This document shows positions 14,779-23,123 of a stretch of 48,011 nucleotides of DNA, in pieces; the first letter of the stretch is position 1; each line of letters begins with the position of its first letter. Under the pieces are notes generated by a model. The model saw only the letters and a program-made list of their open reading frames with translations, was not told the origin of the DNA and did not search any database. Source of the DNA: Oscillospiraceae bacterium (GTDB lineage: Bacteria; Bacillota; Clostridia; Oscillospirales; CAG-272); the NCBI GenBank assembly GCA_015063795.1, contig SVTL01000016.1:1-48011 (forward strand), written 5' to 3'. The position numbers and the translations under genes are program-made.

Positions 14779-15363
14779 ATGGCAAAAATGATATTATCAT
14801 CATGCGACTTCAGAAACAGCGAGTCCGCCAAATGTATATACGATCATTTGCCCCTTCCGGTTGATCAATGCAAGGTGTTGTACTTCCCGAATGAAAAAGC
14901 TACAGAAGGAGCCATAAAAAGCAAAAAATTTCATCAACGTCTTTCTGAATTTGGTTTTTCCAAAGAAAACATATATGTTTTTAATTATTTTTCTCCTGCT
15001 GAATTTGATGTTAACACTCATATCGATGTGATATACATTAGCGGCGGAAACACGTTTGGAACTATGAAAAGAATCAAGGAATCCGGTGCAGAAACGATTA
15101 TACTTGATTGTATCTCTCACGGAGCAATGTATATCGGCGGTAGTGCCGGCGCACATATTGCTTCTCGTTCGATTCATCATGTAGCCAAGTACGATCATGA
15201 TACATACGGTTTGACGGATTTTTCGGGATTGTGTTTATTGGACGGTGTTTTGATATGTCATTATTCGAATTTACGCGAAAAAGACTATATTGCTTTAATC
15301 GAAGCGGGAGAACAGAATGTAATTAAACTTCAAGATCAAGATTATATTGTTTTCGACATATAA
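14779..15363 (+). CDS. Peptidase S51 (dipeptidase E-like) family protein
   Basis: 194 residues from the ATG at 14779, which follows AAAAGGAGGTG. The fold signature of the S51 family is clear: VIYISGGNTFGTMKRIKE, then the nucleophile elbow YIGGSAGAH, whose Ser would be catalytic. A later LLDGVLICHYS segment may carry the active-site His. Dipeptidase E enzymes cleave Asp-X dipeptides; members this short are often uncharacterised. Base composition is clearly more AT-rich than the neighbouring genes, and codon use (AAA, ATA, TTA, TAT) differs too, suggesting horizontal acquisition. It ends in a terminator shared with the convergent rsmB gene. Confidence 0.85.
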   Translation: MAKMILSSCDFRNSESAKCIYDHLPLPVDQCKVLYFPNEKATEGAIKSKKFHQRLSEFGFSKENIYVFNYFSPAEFDVNTHIDVIYISGGNTFGTMKRIKESGAETIILDCISHGAMYIGGSAGAHIASRSIHHVAKYDHDTYGLTDFSGLCLLDGVLICHYSNLREKDYIALIEAGEQNVIKLQDQDYIVFDI

Positions 15364-15364
15364 A

Positions 15365-15404
15365 AACACCCCGACAGACTTCAAAATCTGTTGGGGCGTT
15401 TTCC
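15365..15404. terminator. Bidirectional terminator between S51 peptidase and rsmB
   Basis: 14-bp arms at 15365-15378 and 15387-15400, paired with two G-U wobbles, flanked by A- and T-runs; serves both convergent genes. Confidence 0.85.
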
Positions 15405-16715
15405 TTATGTTTTTCTCCTCATCCGGCACACATAAAAGCCGTCCGTCGAATCGGTGTCGGGGAAGAAGGTGCGCTCGGACTCCTTTTCAAACTCGCTGTG
15501 CGAGGCGAGGAACGCGCTTGTCACGCCCTCGTTCTCCTTTTCATGCAGCGTGCAGGTGGAATAGATCAGAACGCCGCCGCGCTTCACATACCGCGAGACG
15601 TTTTCCAAAATCGCGCTCTGGATCGCAGGCAGACGGGCGACGTCCTTTTCTTCCTTATACCGTATGTCGGGCTTCTTCGCAAACACGCCAAGCCCCGAGC
15701 AGGGAACGTCGCACAAAACGCGGTCAAAGGCGTTTTCAAAAGACGGCTCAAATTTCGCACCGTCGGCGGCCCTCGTTTCGATGATGCTCAGCCCCAGCGT
15801 CTGCGCGCCTTTCGCGATCAGCGACAGCTTGTTCTCATGCAGGTCGCAGGAAAGAACGCTTCCGACGTTGCCCATGCGGATGGCCGTTCCGAAGCTTTTT
15901 CCGCCCGGGCAGGCGCAGGCATCTAAGATCCGCTCGCCTTTTTCGGCGCCCAGCGTCTCCACGCAGATCTGTGAGGCCATATCCTGCACGAACGCGCGCC
16001 CGTCGCTCAGGCAGGTCAATTCGGACAGCGGGACGCTCTTTTCCAGGCGGACAGCCCTCACGCCGTTCTGCTCCCACACCTCTCCGCCAAGCGTTTCGGC
16101 CAGCGGCTCGGGTGCTGTGTTGATCGTGTTGACACGCAGCGTCAGCGGCGGCTGCTTGCCCATCGCTTGCAGGATCGCCTCGGTGCGCTCTCTGCCGTAT
16201 TGCGCAAGGAAAGTGCGGGCAATAAAGGGGGACACCGAGAAGAACACCGACAGATGCTGCACCGGATCGCTCGGCCAGACGATGCTGTCCTTTTCGCGCA
16301 GAAAGCGCCGCAGAACGGCATTGACAAAGGGAGATGCGCTCCCCTTTTTCACGCTTTTGCAGAGATTGACGCTCTCGTTCACCGCCGAATACGCCGGCAC
16401 GCGGTCGAAATACAGCAGCTGGCAGAGCCCCATGCGCAGGATCATCTTAACGTCGGCATCCATCGTCCCGCGGTCGGAAAGACGGGAGAGGATATAGTCC
16501 AGCGTGAGACGGCGCTCGATGACGCCGTAGACCAGCGAGGTGAAGAAGGCTCGATCCAGCCCCGCCAGACGGTGGCGCCCGATGGCGGCATCGATCTCAA
16601 GATTGGAATATTTCGCGCCCTTTTCGATGGCCAGAAGCGAGCGGAGCGCCAGCAGGCGGACATTCACGTCCCTGCTTTCGGCTTCGCCGCCCGTTTGTTT
16701 TTTTGGCTCTTTCAT
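15405..16715 (-). CDS. rsmB: 16S rRNA m5C967 methyltransferase RsmB
   Basis: 436 residues. The ATG at 16715 is chosen because it overlaps the stop of the upstream protease gene (ATGA), a coupling arrangement. An N-terminal NusB-like RNA-binding domain (about 20-150) contains AVLRRFLREKD. A Rossmann methyltransferase domain follows, with the SAM motif LDACACPGGKSF, the catalytic motif IV CDVPCSGLGVF (Pro-Cys) and a second conserved Cys in LIYSTCTLHEKEN. RsmB methylates C967 of 16S rRNA in assembling 30S subunits. It is the last gene of the def-fmt-protease-rsmB unit. Confidence 0.95.
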   Translation of the reverse strand: MKEPKKQTGGEAESRDVNVRLLALRSLLAIEKGAKYSNLEIDAAIGRHRLAGLDRAFFTSLVYGVIERRLTLDYILSRLSDRGTMDADVKMILRMGLCQLLYFDRVPAYSAVNESVNLCKSVKKGSASPFVNAVLRRFLREKDSIVWPSDPVQHLSVFFSVSPFIARTFLAQYGRERTEAILQAMGKQPPLTLRVNTINTAPEPLAETLGGEVWEQNGVRAVRLEKSVPLSELTCLSDGRAFVQDMASQICVETLGAEKGERILDACACPGGKSFGTAIRMGNVGSVLSCDLHENKLSLIAKGAQTLGLSIIETRAADGAKFEPSFENAFDRVLCDVPCSGLGVFAKKPDIRYKEEKDVARLPAIQSAILENVSRYVKRGGVLIYSTCTLHEKENEGVTSAFLASHSEFEKESERTFFPDTDSTDGFYVCRMRRKT

Positions 16716-17410
16716 CGTCTGCGCTCGCTTCCCTTCACAAGCATGAACAGCCGCAGGAAGTTGGCCAGCGACACCGCCAGCGCCGCCACATAGGTCATCG
16801 CCGCGGCGGTCAGCACCTTTCTTGCGCCCTTCAACTCCTCTTTGTTCAGCGTCCCCGTTTGCTCCAGAGCCTGCATGGCGCGGCGGCTGGCATTGAACTC
16901 CACGGGGAGGGTGATCAGCTGAAAGAGAACGGCAAAGAAGAAGCACAGCAGACCGATGCTCGCCAGCGGCTTGAAGGAAAAGACGATGCCCAGCATCACC
17001 AGCGGAATGGCCAAAGAGGAACCGATGTTGGTGATGGGGATGATGAGCGCGCGGAGACGAATGGGCAGATAGCTGTCGGCATACTGCAGCGCATGCCCTG
17101 CCTCGTGCGCGGCCACGCCCAAAGCCGCCACCGACGTTTGATCGATGACCGGCTCGGAGAGCGAGATCGAATTGTCCTTGGGGTTATAATGGTCGGTCAG
17201 CTGTCCGGCCACGCCCTTTAGCGTCACCCCGTGAGCGCCGCCGCTCTGCAGAACGATCCGCGCGGCATCCGCCCCGGTCAGACCGCGGGCATTGCGTACA
17301 GTGCTGTACTTTTTGAAGGTGCTGTTGACCTTGTACTGCGCATACAAAGAAAAGATCAGCGCAGGCAGGACCAGCAGAAGATAATACGAATCGATATAGA
17401 AATAAGGCAT
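16712..17410 (-). CDS. YugP-like membrane zinc metallopeptidase
   Basis: 232 residues with an N-terminal membrane segment (YYLLLVLPALIFSLYAQY), a zinc-binding AAHEAGHALQYADSY motif near residue 100 (HExxH), and three more hydrophobic segments in the second half. This matches the neutral zinc metallopeptidase family that includes Bacillus YugP, whose substrate is not established. Family members commonly sit between fmt and rsmB in Clostridia, as here. The gene starts 6 bp downstream of the fmt stop and overlaps rsmB by 4 bp, so it is part of the translation-maturation operon. Confidence 0.9.
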   Translation of the reverse strand: MPYFYIDSYYLLLVLPALIFSLYAQYKVNSTFKKYSTVRNARGLTGADAARIVLQSGGAHGVTLKGVAGQLTDHYNPKDNSISLSEPVIDQTSVAALGVAAHEAGHALQYADSYLPIRLRALIIPITNIGSSLAIPLVMLGIVFSFKPLASIGLLCFFFAVLFQLITLPVEFNASRRAMQALEQTGTLNKEELKGARKVLTAAAMTYVAALAVSLANFLRLFMLVKGSERRR

Positions 17411-17416
17411 GCGGCC

Positions 17417-18346
17417 TTAGCTCCTTTCTTGCATAAACACATCGCCTATCGACACATTCCGTCCGCGGACAAAATCGCCCGCCCCCATCTTGTTTTTGCC
17501 CTCGGGGATCAGCTCCAGCAGCTCCACAGCCCCCTCACCGCAGGCGATGACAATCTTTTTGTCGGCGGCGATCACTTCCCCCGCCCTTCCGCTTCCTGCG
17601 GCGAGAGCGGTTCTGACCAGCTTCACCTTTTTGCCGTTGAGAAAAGCAAACGCCGTCGGCTGAGGCGACAGACCGCGGACATGGTTATGCACCTCTCGCG
17701 CGGACTTGGTGAAGTCGAGCAGGCAGTCGGCCTCCTCGATCTTTTTCGCATAGTTGGATGCTTCGCCGTCCTGCTTTTCGGGGGTAAGCGAGGACAGCTC
17801 GGAAATGGCGCGCAGAAGAAGAGGACCTCCGATTTCCGCCAGCTTATCGTGCAGCGTCTCGTAGGTATCGTTTTCCTCGATGGCAACCGACTCCTTGAGC
17901 AGCATATCACCGGTGTCCAGCCCCTCGTCCATCTGCATGATGGTGATGCCCGTCACGCTTTGCCCGTCCATGATCGCGCGCTGAATGGGCGCCGCACCGC
18001 GGTACGCAGGCAGCAGGGAGCCATGCACGTTCAACGCACCGTGCACCGGCGTGTCCAGCACATACGCAGGGACGATCTTGCCGTAAGAAGCCACCACCGC
18101 CAGATCGGGGGCAAGGGCGCGGTAGGCTTCTTCAAATTCGGCGTTTCCGCGCAGCTTCTCGGGCTGGAGGACGGGAATGCCGTTGGCCTCCGCATACACC
18201 TTCACGGGCGGGGGCGTCAGAATACGCTTTCTGCCCACCGGCTTATCGGGCTGAGTGACCGCGCACACCACCTCATGTCCGCCCTCGACGAGGGAGGTCA
18301 GCATGGCCTGCGCGAACACGGGCGTTCCGAAAAAGACGATCCTCAT
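17417..18346 (-). CDS. fmt: Methionyl-tRNA formyltransferase
   Basis: 309 residues. The N-terminal formyltransferase domain begins MRIVFFGTPVFAQAML. It has the 10-formyl-tetrahydrofolate site signature HGSLLPAYRGAAPIQRAI with the catalytic Asn/His/Asp arrangement and a DTGDMLL motif. The C-terminal OB-like domain (about 205-309) contacts initiator tRNA. Fmt formylates Met-tRNAi for translation initiation, and the adjacent def gene removes the formyl group later. Separated from def by 6 bp and from the zinc protease by 6 bp, so clearly one transcription unit. Length is normal. Confidence 0.97.
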   Translation of the reverse strand: MRIVFFGTPVFAQAMLTSLVEGGHEVVCAVTQPDKPVGRKRILTPPPVKVYAEANGIPVLQPEKLRGNAEFEEAYRALAPDLAVVASYGKIVPAYVLDTPVHGALNVHGSLLPAYRGAAPIQRAIMDGQSVTGITIMQMDEGLDTGDMLLKESVAIEENDTYETLHDKLAEIGGPLLLRAISELSSLTPEKQDGEASNYAKKIEEADCLLDFTKSAREVHNHVRGLSPQPTAFAFLNGKKVKLVRTALAAGSGRAGEVIAADKKIVIACGEGAVELLELIPEGKNKMGAGDFVRGRNVSIGDVFMQERS

Positions 18347-18352
18347 ACCCTC

Positions 18353-18826
18353 TTACTCCTCCTCCAGGTCTTCGCGGCTGAAGAATTCGGTGGCCTTGTC
18401 CTTGAAGAGAATGCCGTCCAGATGGTCGCACTCATGGCAGAGGCAGCGGGCGGCAAGCTCTGTTTCCACGGTGGTGTGTGTGACGCCCTTTTCGTCCATA
18501 TACGTGATGGTGATCTCGCTCGGGCGCTCCACCTTTCCCCAGACGCCGGGCACAGACAGACAGCCCTCCACGCCCTCATCGCTTCCCTTTCTTTCACTGA
18601 TCACGGGATTGATGAAGCAGCGGGGATTGCCCTCCTCGGTCTCAATGACCACCAGACGGCGCAGAATGCCCACCTGTACGGCCGCCAGCCCCACGCCGTT
18701 GGCCTTTCGCATTGTTTCGATCATATCGCCGATCAGCGCTTCGATGCGGGGGGTGATCGCCTCCACAGGGCGGCTTTTTTTGCGGAGAAGCTCGTCTCCG
18801 TCTTTGACAATATTCAGTATGGCCAT
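18353..18826 (-). CDS. def: Peptide deformylase
   Basis: 157 residues, start ATG at 18826 (upstream in-frame reading lacks family similarity). All three metal-site motifs are present: GVGLAAVQVG (motif I), EGCLSVPG (motif II, metal-binding Cys) and CHECDHLDGILF (motif III, HExxH with two His ligands). It removes the formyl group from nascent proteins at the ribosome, using Fe2+ or a similar metal. First gene of the def-fmt-protease-rsmB unit; a terminator at 18899-18924 isolates it from the upstream kinase gene, so it must have its own promoter. Confidence 0.96.
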   Translation of the reverse strand: MAILNIVKDGDELLRKKSRPVEAITPRIEALIGDMIETMRKANGVGLAAVQVGILRRLVVIETEEGNPRCFINPVISERKGSDEGVEGCLSVPGVWGKVERPSEITITYMDEKGVTHTTVETELAARCLCHECDHLDGILFKDKATEFFSREDLEEE

Positions 18827-18898
18827 GATGCATCGTTTCCTTTCATCGTCTTGAATTTTTTCAAAAAATGTCCTCCCCGAAAAGGGGGATGTTAAGGC

Positions 18899-18924
18899 AA
18901 AAAGCCGGCGGAAAACCGGCTTTT
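18899..18924 (-). terminator. Terminator of the prpC-prkC unit
   Basis: Arms AAAAGCCGG and CCGGCTTTT around GAAAA, ending in a T-run on the minus strand. It lies between the kinase stop (18936) and the def start. Confidence 0.8.
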
Positions 18925-18935
18925 GAAGGCTTATA

Positions 18936-20852
18936 TCAGGAAAGCCACCACCAGGGATTGGAGGAGGAGCCGGCAGGCGGCGCGGTGGTAAACAGCGGCA
19001 CCGGATCGGTACGGCCGGGAATGTCGGTATGTTCGGTGTGATCCGGATCGTTCGGGTCAAAGGGAGCATTCGGATCCAACGGATCCTCCCACGGAGCGGT
19101 CATCGCCGTTTCGGAGGTGGCATCGGGATCGGGACCCTTGGACACGCGGAAATCGATCTCGGTCATGCCCTGCGCGACCTCGGCATCGGCCTCGATGCTC
19201 TGCCAGATGACCGTGCCCGCAGGCTCATCGGAGAAGACTCTCTCCACATAGCCCACCGCAAGACCGTTTTCCTTCAGCAGTCTGGCCACGGTGGCCTCGT
19301 CCTTGCCTGTGAAGGACGGCACACGGACCAGAGCCAGATCGGGACCCGAGCTCAGGTAGACCGTTACGGTGTCGCCCACCTTGACCGTCGCGCCCGATGC
19401 GGGAACGGTGCGCGTTACATCCCCCTCGGGGACTAAGTTGCTCGGCTCGGTGTCAAAGGCAACAACCAGCCCCAGCTTTTCCAGCGCGATCTCGGCCTCG
19501 CGGCGGTCGGCCAGCGTGAAATCGCTGATCTCCACCACCTCGCTGCCCAAGCTTACGGTCAGCTTCAGATCGCAGGAGGGGCGTCCGGGTGTCAGCACAC
19601 GCTTCTCGCCCTTGACCGGCGTCTGGTCGATGATGGTGTCCGCAGGGTACTCGTCGCTGTAAATGCCGGTGACGGTCAGCTTATACCCCTGCGAGGTCAG
19701 CTGCGTTTCCATCTCGTCGGTGAGGATATCGCCGATGAACTGCGGGATGGTGACTGTATTTTTTTCTTCTGCTTTAAAGAAGGTCTCCTTCAGCACATAA
19801 ACGCCTGTCACCGCGCCCACCAGCAGAAAGGCGGTGAGAATGCCCAAAATGACGGGGAACATGGTGAAGCGCTCCTTGCGGCGAGGCTTCTTGCTGCGGT
19901 GCACCTTTTTGTTCCGCCCCGCTGCGGGACGCTTGGGCGCTTCGGGCTGGCCGCTGACCGGGAACTGCCCCGAATTGCCCTTCAGCTGTCGGGGCTTGAA
20001 GACCACCGCCGGATCCTGCAGCAAACGCTCCACGCTTTCCGCCATCTGCGCGGCGGTCTGGAAGCGCTTTTCGGGCTGCTTCTGCATGGCCTTGAGGATG
20101 ATCTGCTCGATGCCCACGGGGATGGAATGCAGGATCTCTCTCGGACGTCTCGGCTCGGCGCTGACCTGCATGATCGCCACCGACACGGGGCTGTCCGCAT
20201 TGAAGGGAAGCTCGCCTGTGACCATCTCATACAGCACAACGCCCAGCGAATACAGATCGCTTCTCTGGTCGATCTTCTTGCCGCTGGCCTGCTCGGGGCT
20301 GATATAGAACACCGTTCCGATGGCCTTATCGGTGGCGGTGAGTGTTTCCGCATTGGGAAGCTTGGCGATGCCGAAGTCGGTGACCTTGATGCCGCCGTTT
20401 TTGAGCAGCATCACGTTCTGCGGCTTGATGTCGCGGTGGGTGATGCCCTTGTCATGGGCGTGGGACAGTGCCGCCAGGATCTGACGCACATACAAAAGTG
20501 CTTCCTTGGCCGGCAGAGCGCCCTTCTGCGTCATGTACTTCTTGAGCGTCAGCCCCTCCACCTTTTCCATGACGATGTATTTCAGATTTTCCTTCACCGA
20601 CACATCGTAGATGGCCACGATGTTGGGATGGTGAAGCATGGAGACCGCCTTCGACTCGTTGATGAAGCGGCGGACGGCCGCAGGATCGCCGGCGATGTTG
20701 TCCTTCAGCATCTTGATGGCCACTGTGCGGTGCATGAGAGTATCCACCGCCTCGAACACCACCGCCATACCGCCGATGCCTAAGATCTTGGTGATGCGGT
20801 AGCGGTTGTCGAAAACCTGTCCGATGTATCGCGCAAATGCGTCTCTTTCCAT
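18936..20852 (-). CDS. prkC: Ser/Thr protein kinase with PASTA domains (PrkC/Stk)
   Basis: 638 residues. Cytoplasmic kinase domain at about 14-275: glycine loop LGIGGMAVVFEA, VAIKML lysine, catalytic HRDIKPQNVMLL, DFGIAKL and SPEQASGKKIDQRSDLYSLG. A basic juxtamembrane stretch and one membrane segment (PVILGILTAFLLVGAVTGVYV, about 337-357) precede three extracellular PASTA repeats (about 370-575). A Pro/Asp/Thr-rich tail (about 580-638) ends the protein. PASTA kinases sense muropeptides or lipid II and control growth, division and spore germination. It follows the PP2C phosphatase gene, its usual partner. The extended proline-rich tail after the last PASTA is somewhat unusual. Confidence 0.96.
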   Translation of the reverse strand: MERDAFARYIGQVFDNRYRITKILGIGGMAVVFEAVDTLMHRTVAIKMLKDNIAGDPAAVRRFINESKAVSMLHHPNIVAIYDVSVKENLKYIVMEKVEGLTLKKYMTQKGALPAKEALLYVRQILAALSHAHDKGITHRDIKPQNVMLLKNGGIKVTDFGIAKLPNAETLTATDKAIGTVFYISPEQASGKKIDQRSDLYSLGVVLYEMVTGELPFNADSPVSVAIMQVSAEPRRPREILHSIPVGIEQIILKAMQKQPEKRFQTAAQMAESVERLLQDPAVVFKPRQLKGNSGQFPVSGQPEAPKRPAAGRNKKVHRSKKPRRKERFTMFPVILGILTAFLLVGAVTGVYVLKETFFKAEEKNTVTIPQFIGDILTDEMETQLTSQGYKLTVTGIYSDEYPADTIIDQTPVKGEKRVLTPGRPSCDLKLTVSLGSEVVEISDFTLADRREAEIALEKLGLVVAFDTEPSNLVPEGDVTRTVPASGATVKVGDTVTVYLSSGPDLALVRVPSFTGKDEATVARLLKENGLAVGYVERVFSDEPAGTVIWQSIEADAEVAQGMTEIDFRVSKGPDPDATSETAMTAPWEDPLDPNAPFDPNDPDHTEHTDIPGRTDPVPLFTTAPPAGSSSNPWWWLS

Positions 20853-20912
20853 GTCTATCCAGAACCTTTCCGCGCAGACGATTGCTCTTTTCCGCGCGTT
20901 TTTTCCTTTTTG

Positions 20913-20996
20913 TTCGGACGTTTCTTGATAAAGTCCGTCCGTTTGTCCGCTTGGTTCGGACGCTTTTTGATAAAGTCCGTCCGTTTGTCCGCTGCC
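20913..20996. repeat. 42-bp tandem direct repeat abutting the prpC stop codon
   Basis: Two near-identical 42-bp units (20913-20954 and 20955-20996), each beginning TTCGGACG and containing TTGATAAAGTCCGTCCGTTT. The second unit ends exactly at the prpC stop codon (20997-20999). Each unit can form a small hairpin CGGAC/GTCCG. It fills most of the prpC-prkC gap. Confidence 0.8.
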
Positions 20997-21758
20997 TTAC
21001 TGCAGCTTCAGCAGAATGGCGGTGATGTTGTCGCCGCCGCCGTTTTTGTTGGCCGTGCCGATCAGCTTTTCGCAGGCGGCCACAATGTCCTTTTCCTCCT
21101 GCGCGCCGCTTGCGATCGAGCGGATCTTCTCCTCGGAAATAAAGTTGGTCAGTCCGTCCGAGCAGAGCAGCAGGTGCGTGGCCCCCAGATCGTCGAGATT
21201 GTGGAAGAACAGGTCGGGCTCCACCGCGCTCTCGGTGCCGATGGCCTTGGTGATGATGTTCTTCTGCGGACTCTTGGCCGCTTCTTTTTCGGTCATTTCC
21301 CCCATGTCCACCAACAGCTGGACAAAGGAATGGTCGTGGGTGAGCAGCGAGATGCTCTTGCGCCCGATGGCGTACAGACGGCTGTCGCCCACATTGACGA
21401 TGTACAGCCCGTGGCCGCAGATCAGAGCGGCAACCAGCGTTGTGCCCATGCCGCTGAGCTCGGGGTCCTCACTCGCGCGGGCATAGACCTCCTCATTGGC
21501 CACCAGCACCGCGCGGCGCAGGGCATCGGAGATCTTCTTTTGAGTGTCAGAGGACGTGCGGTCAACGGGAAGCGTCTGCTTCAGAGAGTCGGCAAAGCGG
21601 GACAGCGCCAGACTGCTGGCCACATTGCCGCCGTTGGCTCCTCCCATACCGTCGCATACCGCCAGCAGCAGGCAGCCGTCGATGACAAACTCGGCGAAAA
21701 AGCTGTCCTGGTTGACCGTACGTTTTCTTCCCGTGTCGCTGATACCGTAATAAAGCAT
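20997..21758 (-). CDS. prpC: PP2C-family protein serine/threonine phosphatase
   Basis: 253 residues from the ATG at 21758, which has a GGAAGGAACTCC ribosome site and begins at the conserved YYGISDTGRKRTVNQDS of PP2C enzymes. Metal-binding motifs are intact: VCDGMGGANGG, GDSRLYAI, LCSDGLTNF and a C-terminal GGGDNITAILL. It dephosphorylates targets of the PASTA kinase encoded directly downstream. Typical length for stand-alone bacterial PP2C. Located between rlmN and prkC, the standard order. Confidence 0.95.
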   Translation of the reverse strand: MLYYGISDTGRKRTVNQDSFFAEFVIDGCLLLAVCDGMGGANGGNVASSLALSRFADSLKQTLPVDRTSSDTQKKISDALRRAVLVANEEVYARASEDPELSGMGTTLVAALICGHGLYIVNVGDSRLYAIGRKSISLLTHDHSFVQLLVDMGEMTEKEAAKSPQKNIITKAIGTESAVEPDLFFHNLDDLGATHLLLCSDGLTNFISEEKIRSIASGAQEEKDIVAACEKLIGTANKNGGGDNITAILLKLQ

Positions 21759-21917
21759 GGAGTTCCTTCCTTTCGGGATGTGCCGAAAAACGCTCCCGTT
21801 TTCGGTGAGAAAGAGTCTCATTTCAAGAGAGTTCAAGGAGAAAAAGGGCTTTTACACCTTTCTTTCCTATCAGTATACCTTTTTTTTATGACAAAGTAAA
21901 GACAATTATTCTAAATT

Positions 21918-22973
21918 TCATAAACTTTTTTCGTTCATCCGCAATTGTCCGCAGGAGGCATTGATGTCCCCGCCCAGCTTACGCCGCACGGTGGCGTTGA
22001 TGCCCTTTTCCTTCAGCGTTTTCACAAACGCATCCACCTGTTCTCTCGAGCTCTTGCTAAAGCCGCTCTCCTTCACCTCGTTGACCGGGATCAGGTTGAC
22101 ATGGATGGGCATTTTCCCCAGATGCTTCCGCAGCACCGCCGCCAGAGACAGCGCCTCGTGACGGTTGTCGTTGACGCCGTCGATGAGAGCATATTCAAAG
22201 GAGATGCGCCGCCCTGTCCTTTCAAAATAGCGGCGGCAGGCAGCCAGCAGCTCATCGACGCCCCACTTGCGGTTGACCGGCATGATCTCGCTCCTCTTCT
22301 CATCGCTTGCGGCATGGAGCGACACCGACAGCGTGATCTGCAGTCCCTCCCCCGCCAGACGGTCGATGTTGGGCACGATGCCGCAGGTGGAGAGCGAAAT
22401 GTGGCGCGCGCCGATGTTCAGTCCGCCCTCTGCGGTCACCAGACGCAGGAATTTCAGAACGTTGTCGTAGTTGTCCAAGGGCTCGCCGATGCCCATCAGC
22501 ACCAGGTTGTCCACACGCTCGCCCGTATCGCGCGAGGCGGCGATGACCTGCCCCAGCATCTCCGAGGGGCGCAGGCTCCGCTCGAAGCCGCCGATGTGGG
22601 AAGCGCAGAAGCGACAGCCCATGCGGCACCCGGCCTGCGAGGAGAGGCAGACGGTGTTGCCGTGCTCATAGCGCATGAAAACGCTTTCGATGCAGCAGCC
22701 GTCGGCAAGCTCGAAGAGATACTTCACCGTCCCGTCCAGCTTGGACACCAGACGGCGGCGGATGGTCGGGATCGCCAGACAGCATTCGTCCTCCAGCTCC
22801 TTGCGAAGGCGCGCAGGCTGATCGCTCATGGACTCAAAGCCCACGCCCTGATGCATCCACTTGAAGATGGACTTGGCGCGGTAGGCAGGCTGTCCCTTTG
22901 TCTGTAACAGCTCGGTCAGCTCGGCGATATCGAAGCTGAGAAGGTCGATTTTGGATGTGGTCAGATCGGTCAT
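21918..22973 (-). CDS. rlmN: 23S rRNA A2503 / tRNA A37 methyltransferase RlmN (radical SAM)
   Basis: 351 residues. The ATG at 22973 is preferred to an in-frame TTG at 22991, because AAAAAAAGGAC sits at correct spacing before the ATG. The radical-SAM cluster motif CRMGCRFCAS is present. The two catalytic cysteines are in TVCLSSQAGC and in the C-terminal NASCGQLR, as expected for the dual-Cys mechanism. It adds a C2 methyl to A2503 of 23S rRNA and A37 of some tRNAs. First gene of the rlmN-prpC-prkC set. Confidence 0.96.
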   Translation of the reverse strand: MTDLTTSKIDLLSFDIAELTELLQTKGQPAYRAKSIFKWMHQGVGFESMSDQPARLRKELEDECCLAIPTIRRRLVSKLDGTVKYLFELADGCCIESVFMRYEHGNTVCLSSQAGCRMGCRFCASHIGGFERSLRPSEMLGQVIAASRDTGERVDNLVLMGIGEPLDNYDNVLKFLRLVTAEGGLNIGARHISLSTCGIVPNIDRLAGEGLQITLSVSLHAASDEKRSEIMPVNRKWGVDELLAACRRYFERTGRRISFEYALIDGVNDNRHEALSLAAVLRKHLGKMPIHVNLIPVNEVKESGFSKSSREQVDAFVKTLKEKGINATVRRKLGGDINASCGQLRMNEKSL

Positions 22974-22981
22974 AAAAGTCC

Positions 22982-23090
22982 TTTTTTTCAAACGTGAGAA
23001 TCGGTTTTGTCATGCGGGAACCGTTTTTTAACGCAAAATCGGTTTTTATCGCGGAAGCCGCTTTTTTCAAAGGCGGAAAATCGTTTTTTT
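22982..23090. repeat. Periodic T-tracts (about 20-bp spacing) between walJ and rlmN
   Basis: T-runs of 4-7 bases are centred near 22985, 23006, 23026, 23045, 23064 and 23087, each embedded in a degenerate C-G-[T]n-G-C unit of about 20 bp. The region is non-coding. Phased T-tracts near two helical turns apart could curve the DNA; alternatively this is a decayed microsatellite-like repeat. Confidence 0.55.
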
Positions 23091-23123
23091 AAGCGGAAGA
23101 TCGTGCAGATCATCGGTCCTTTT

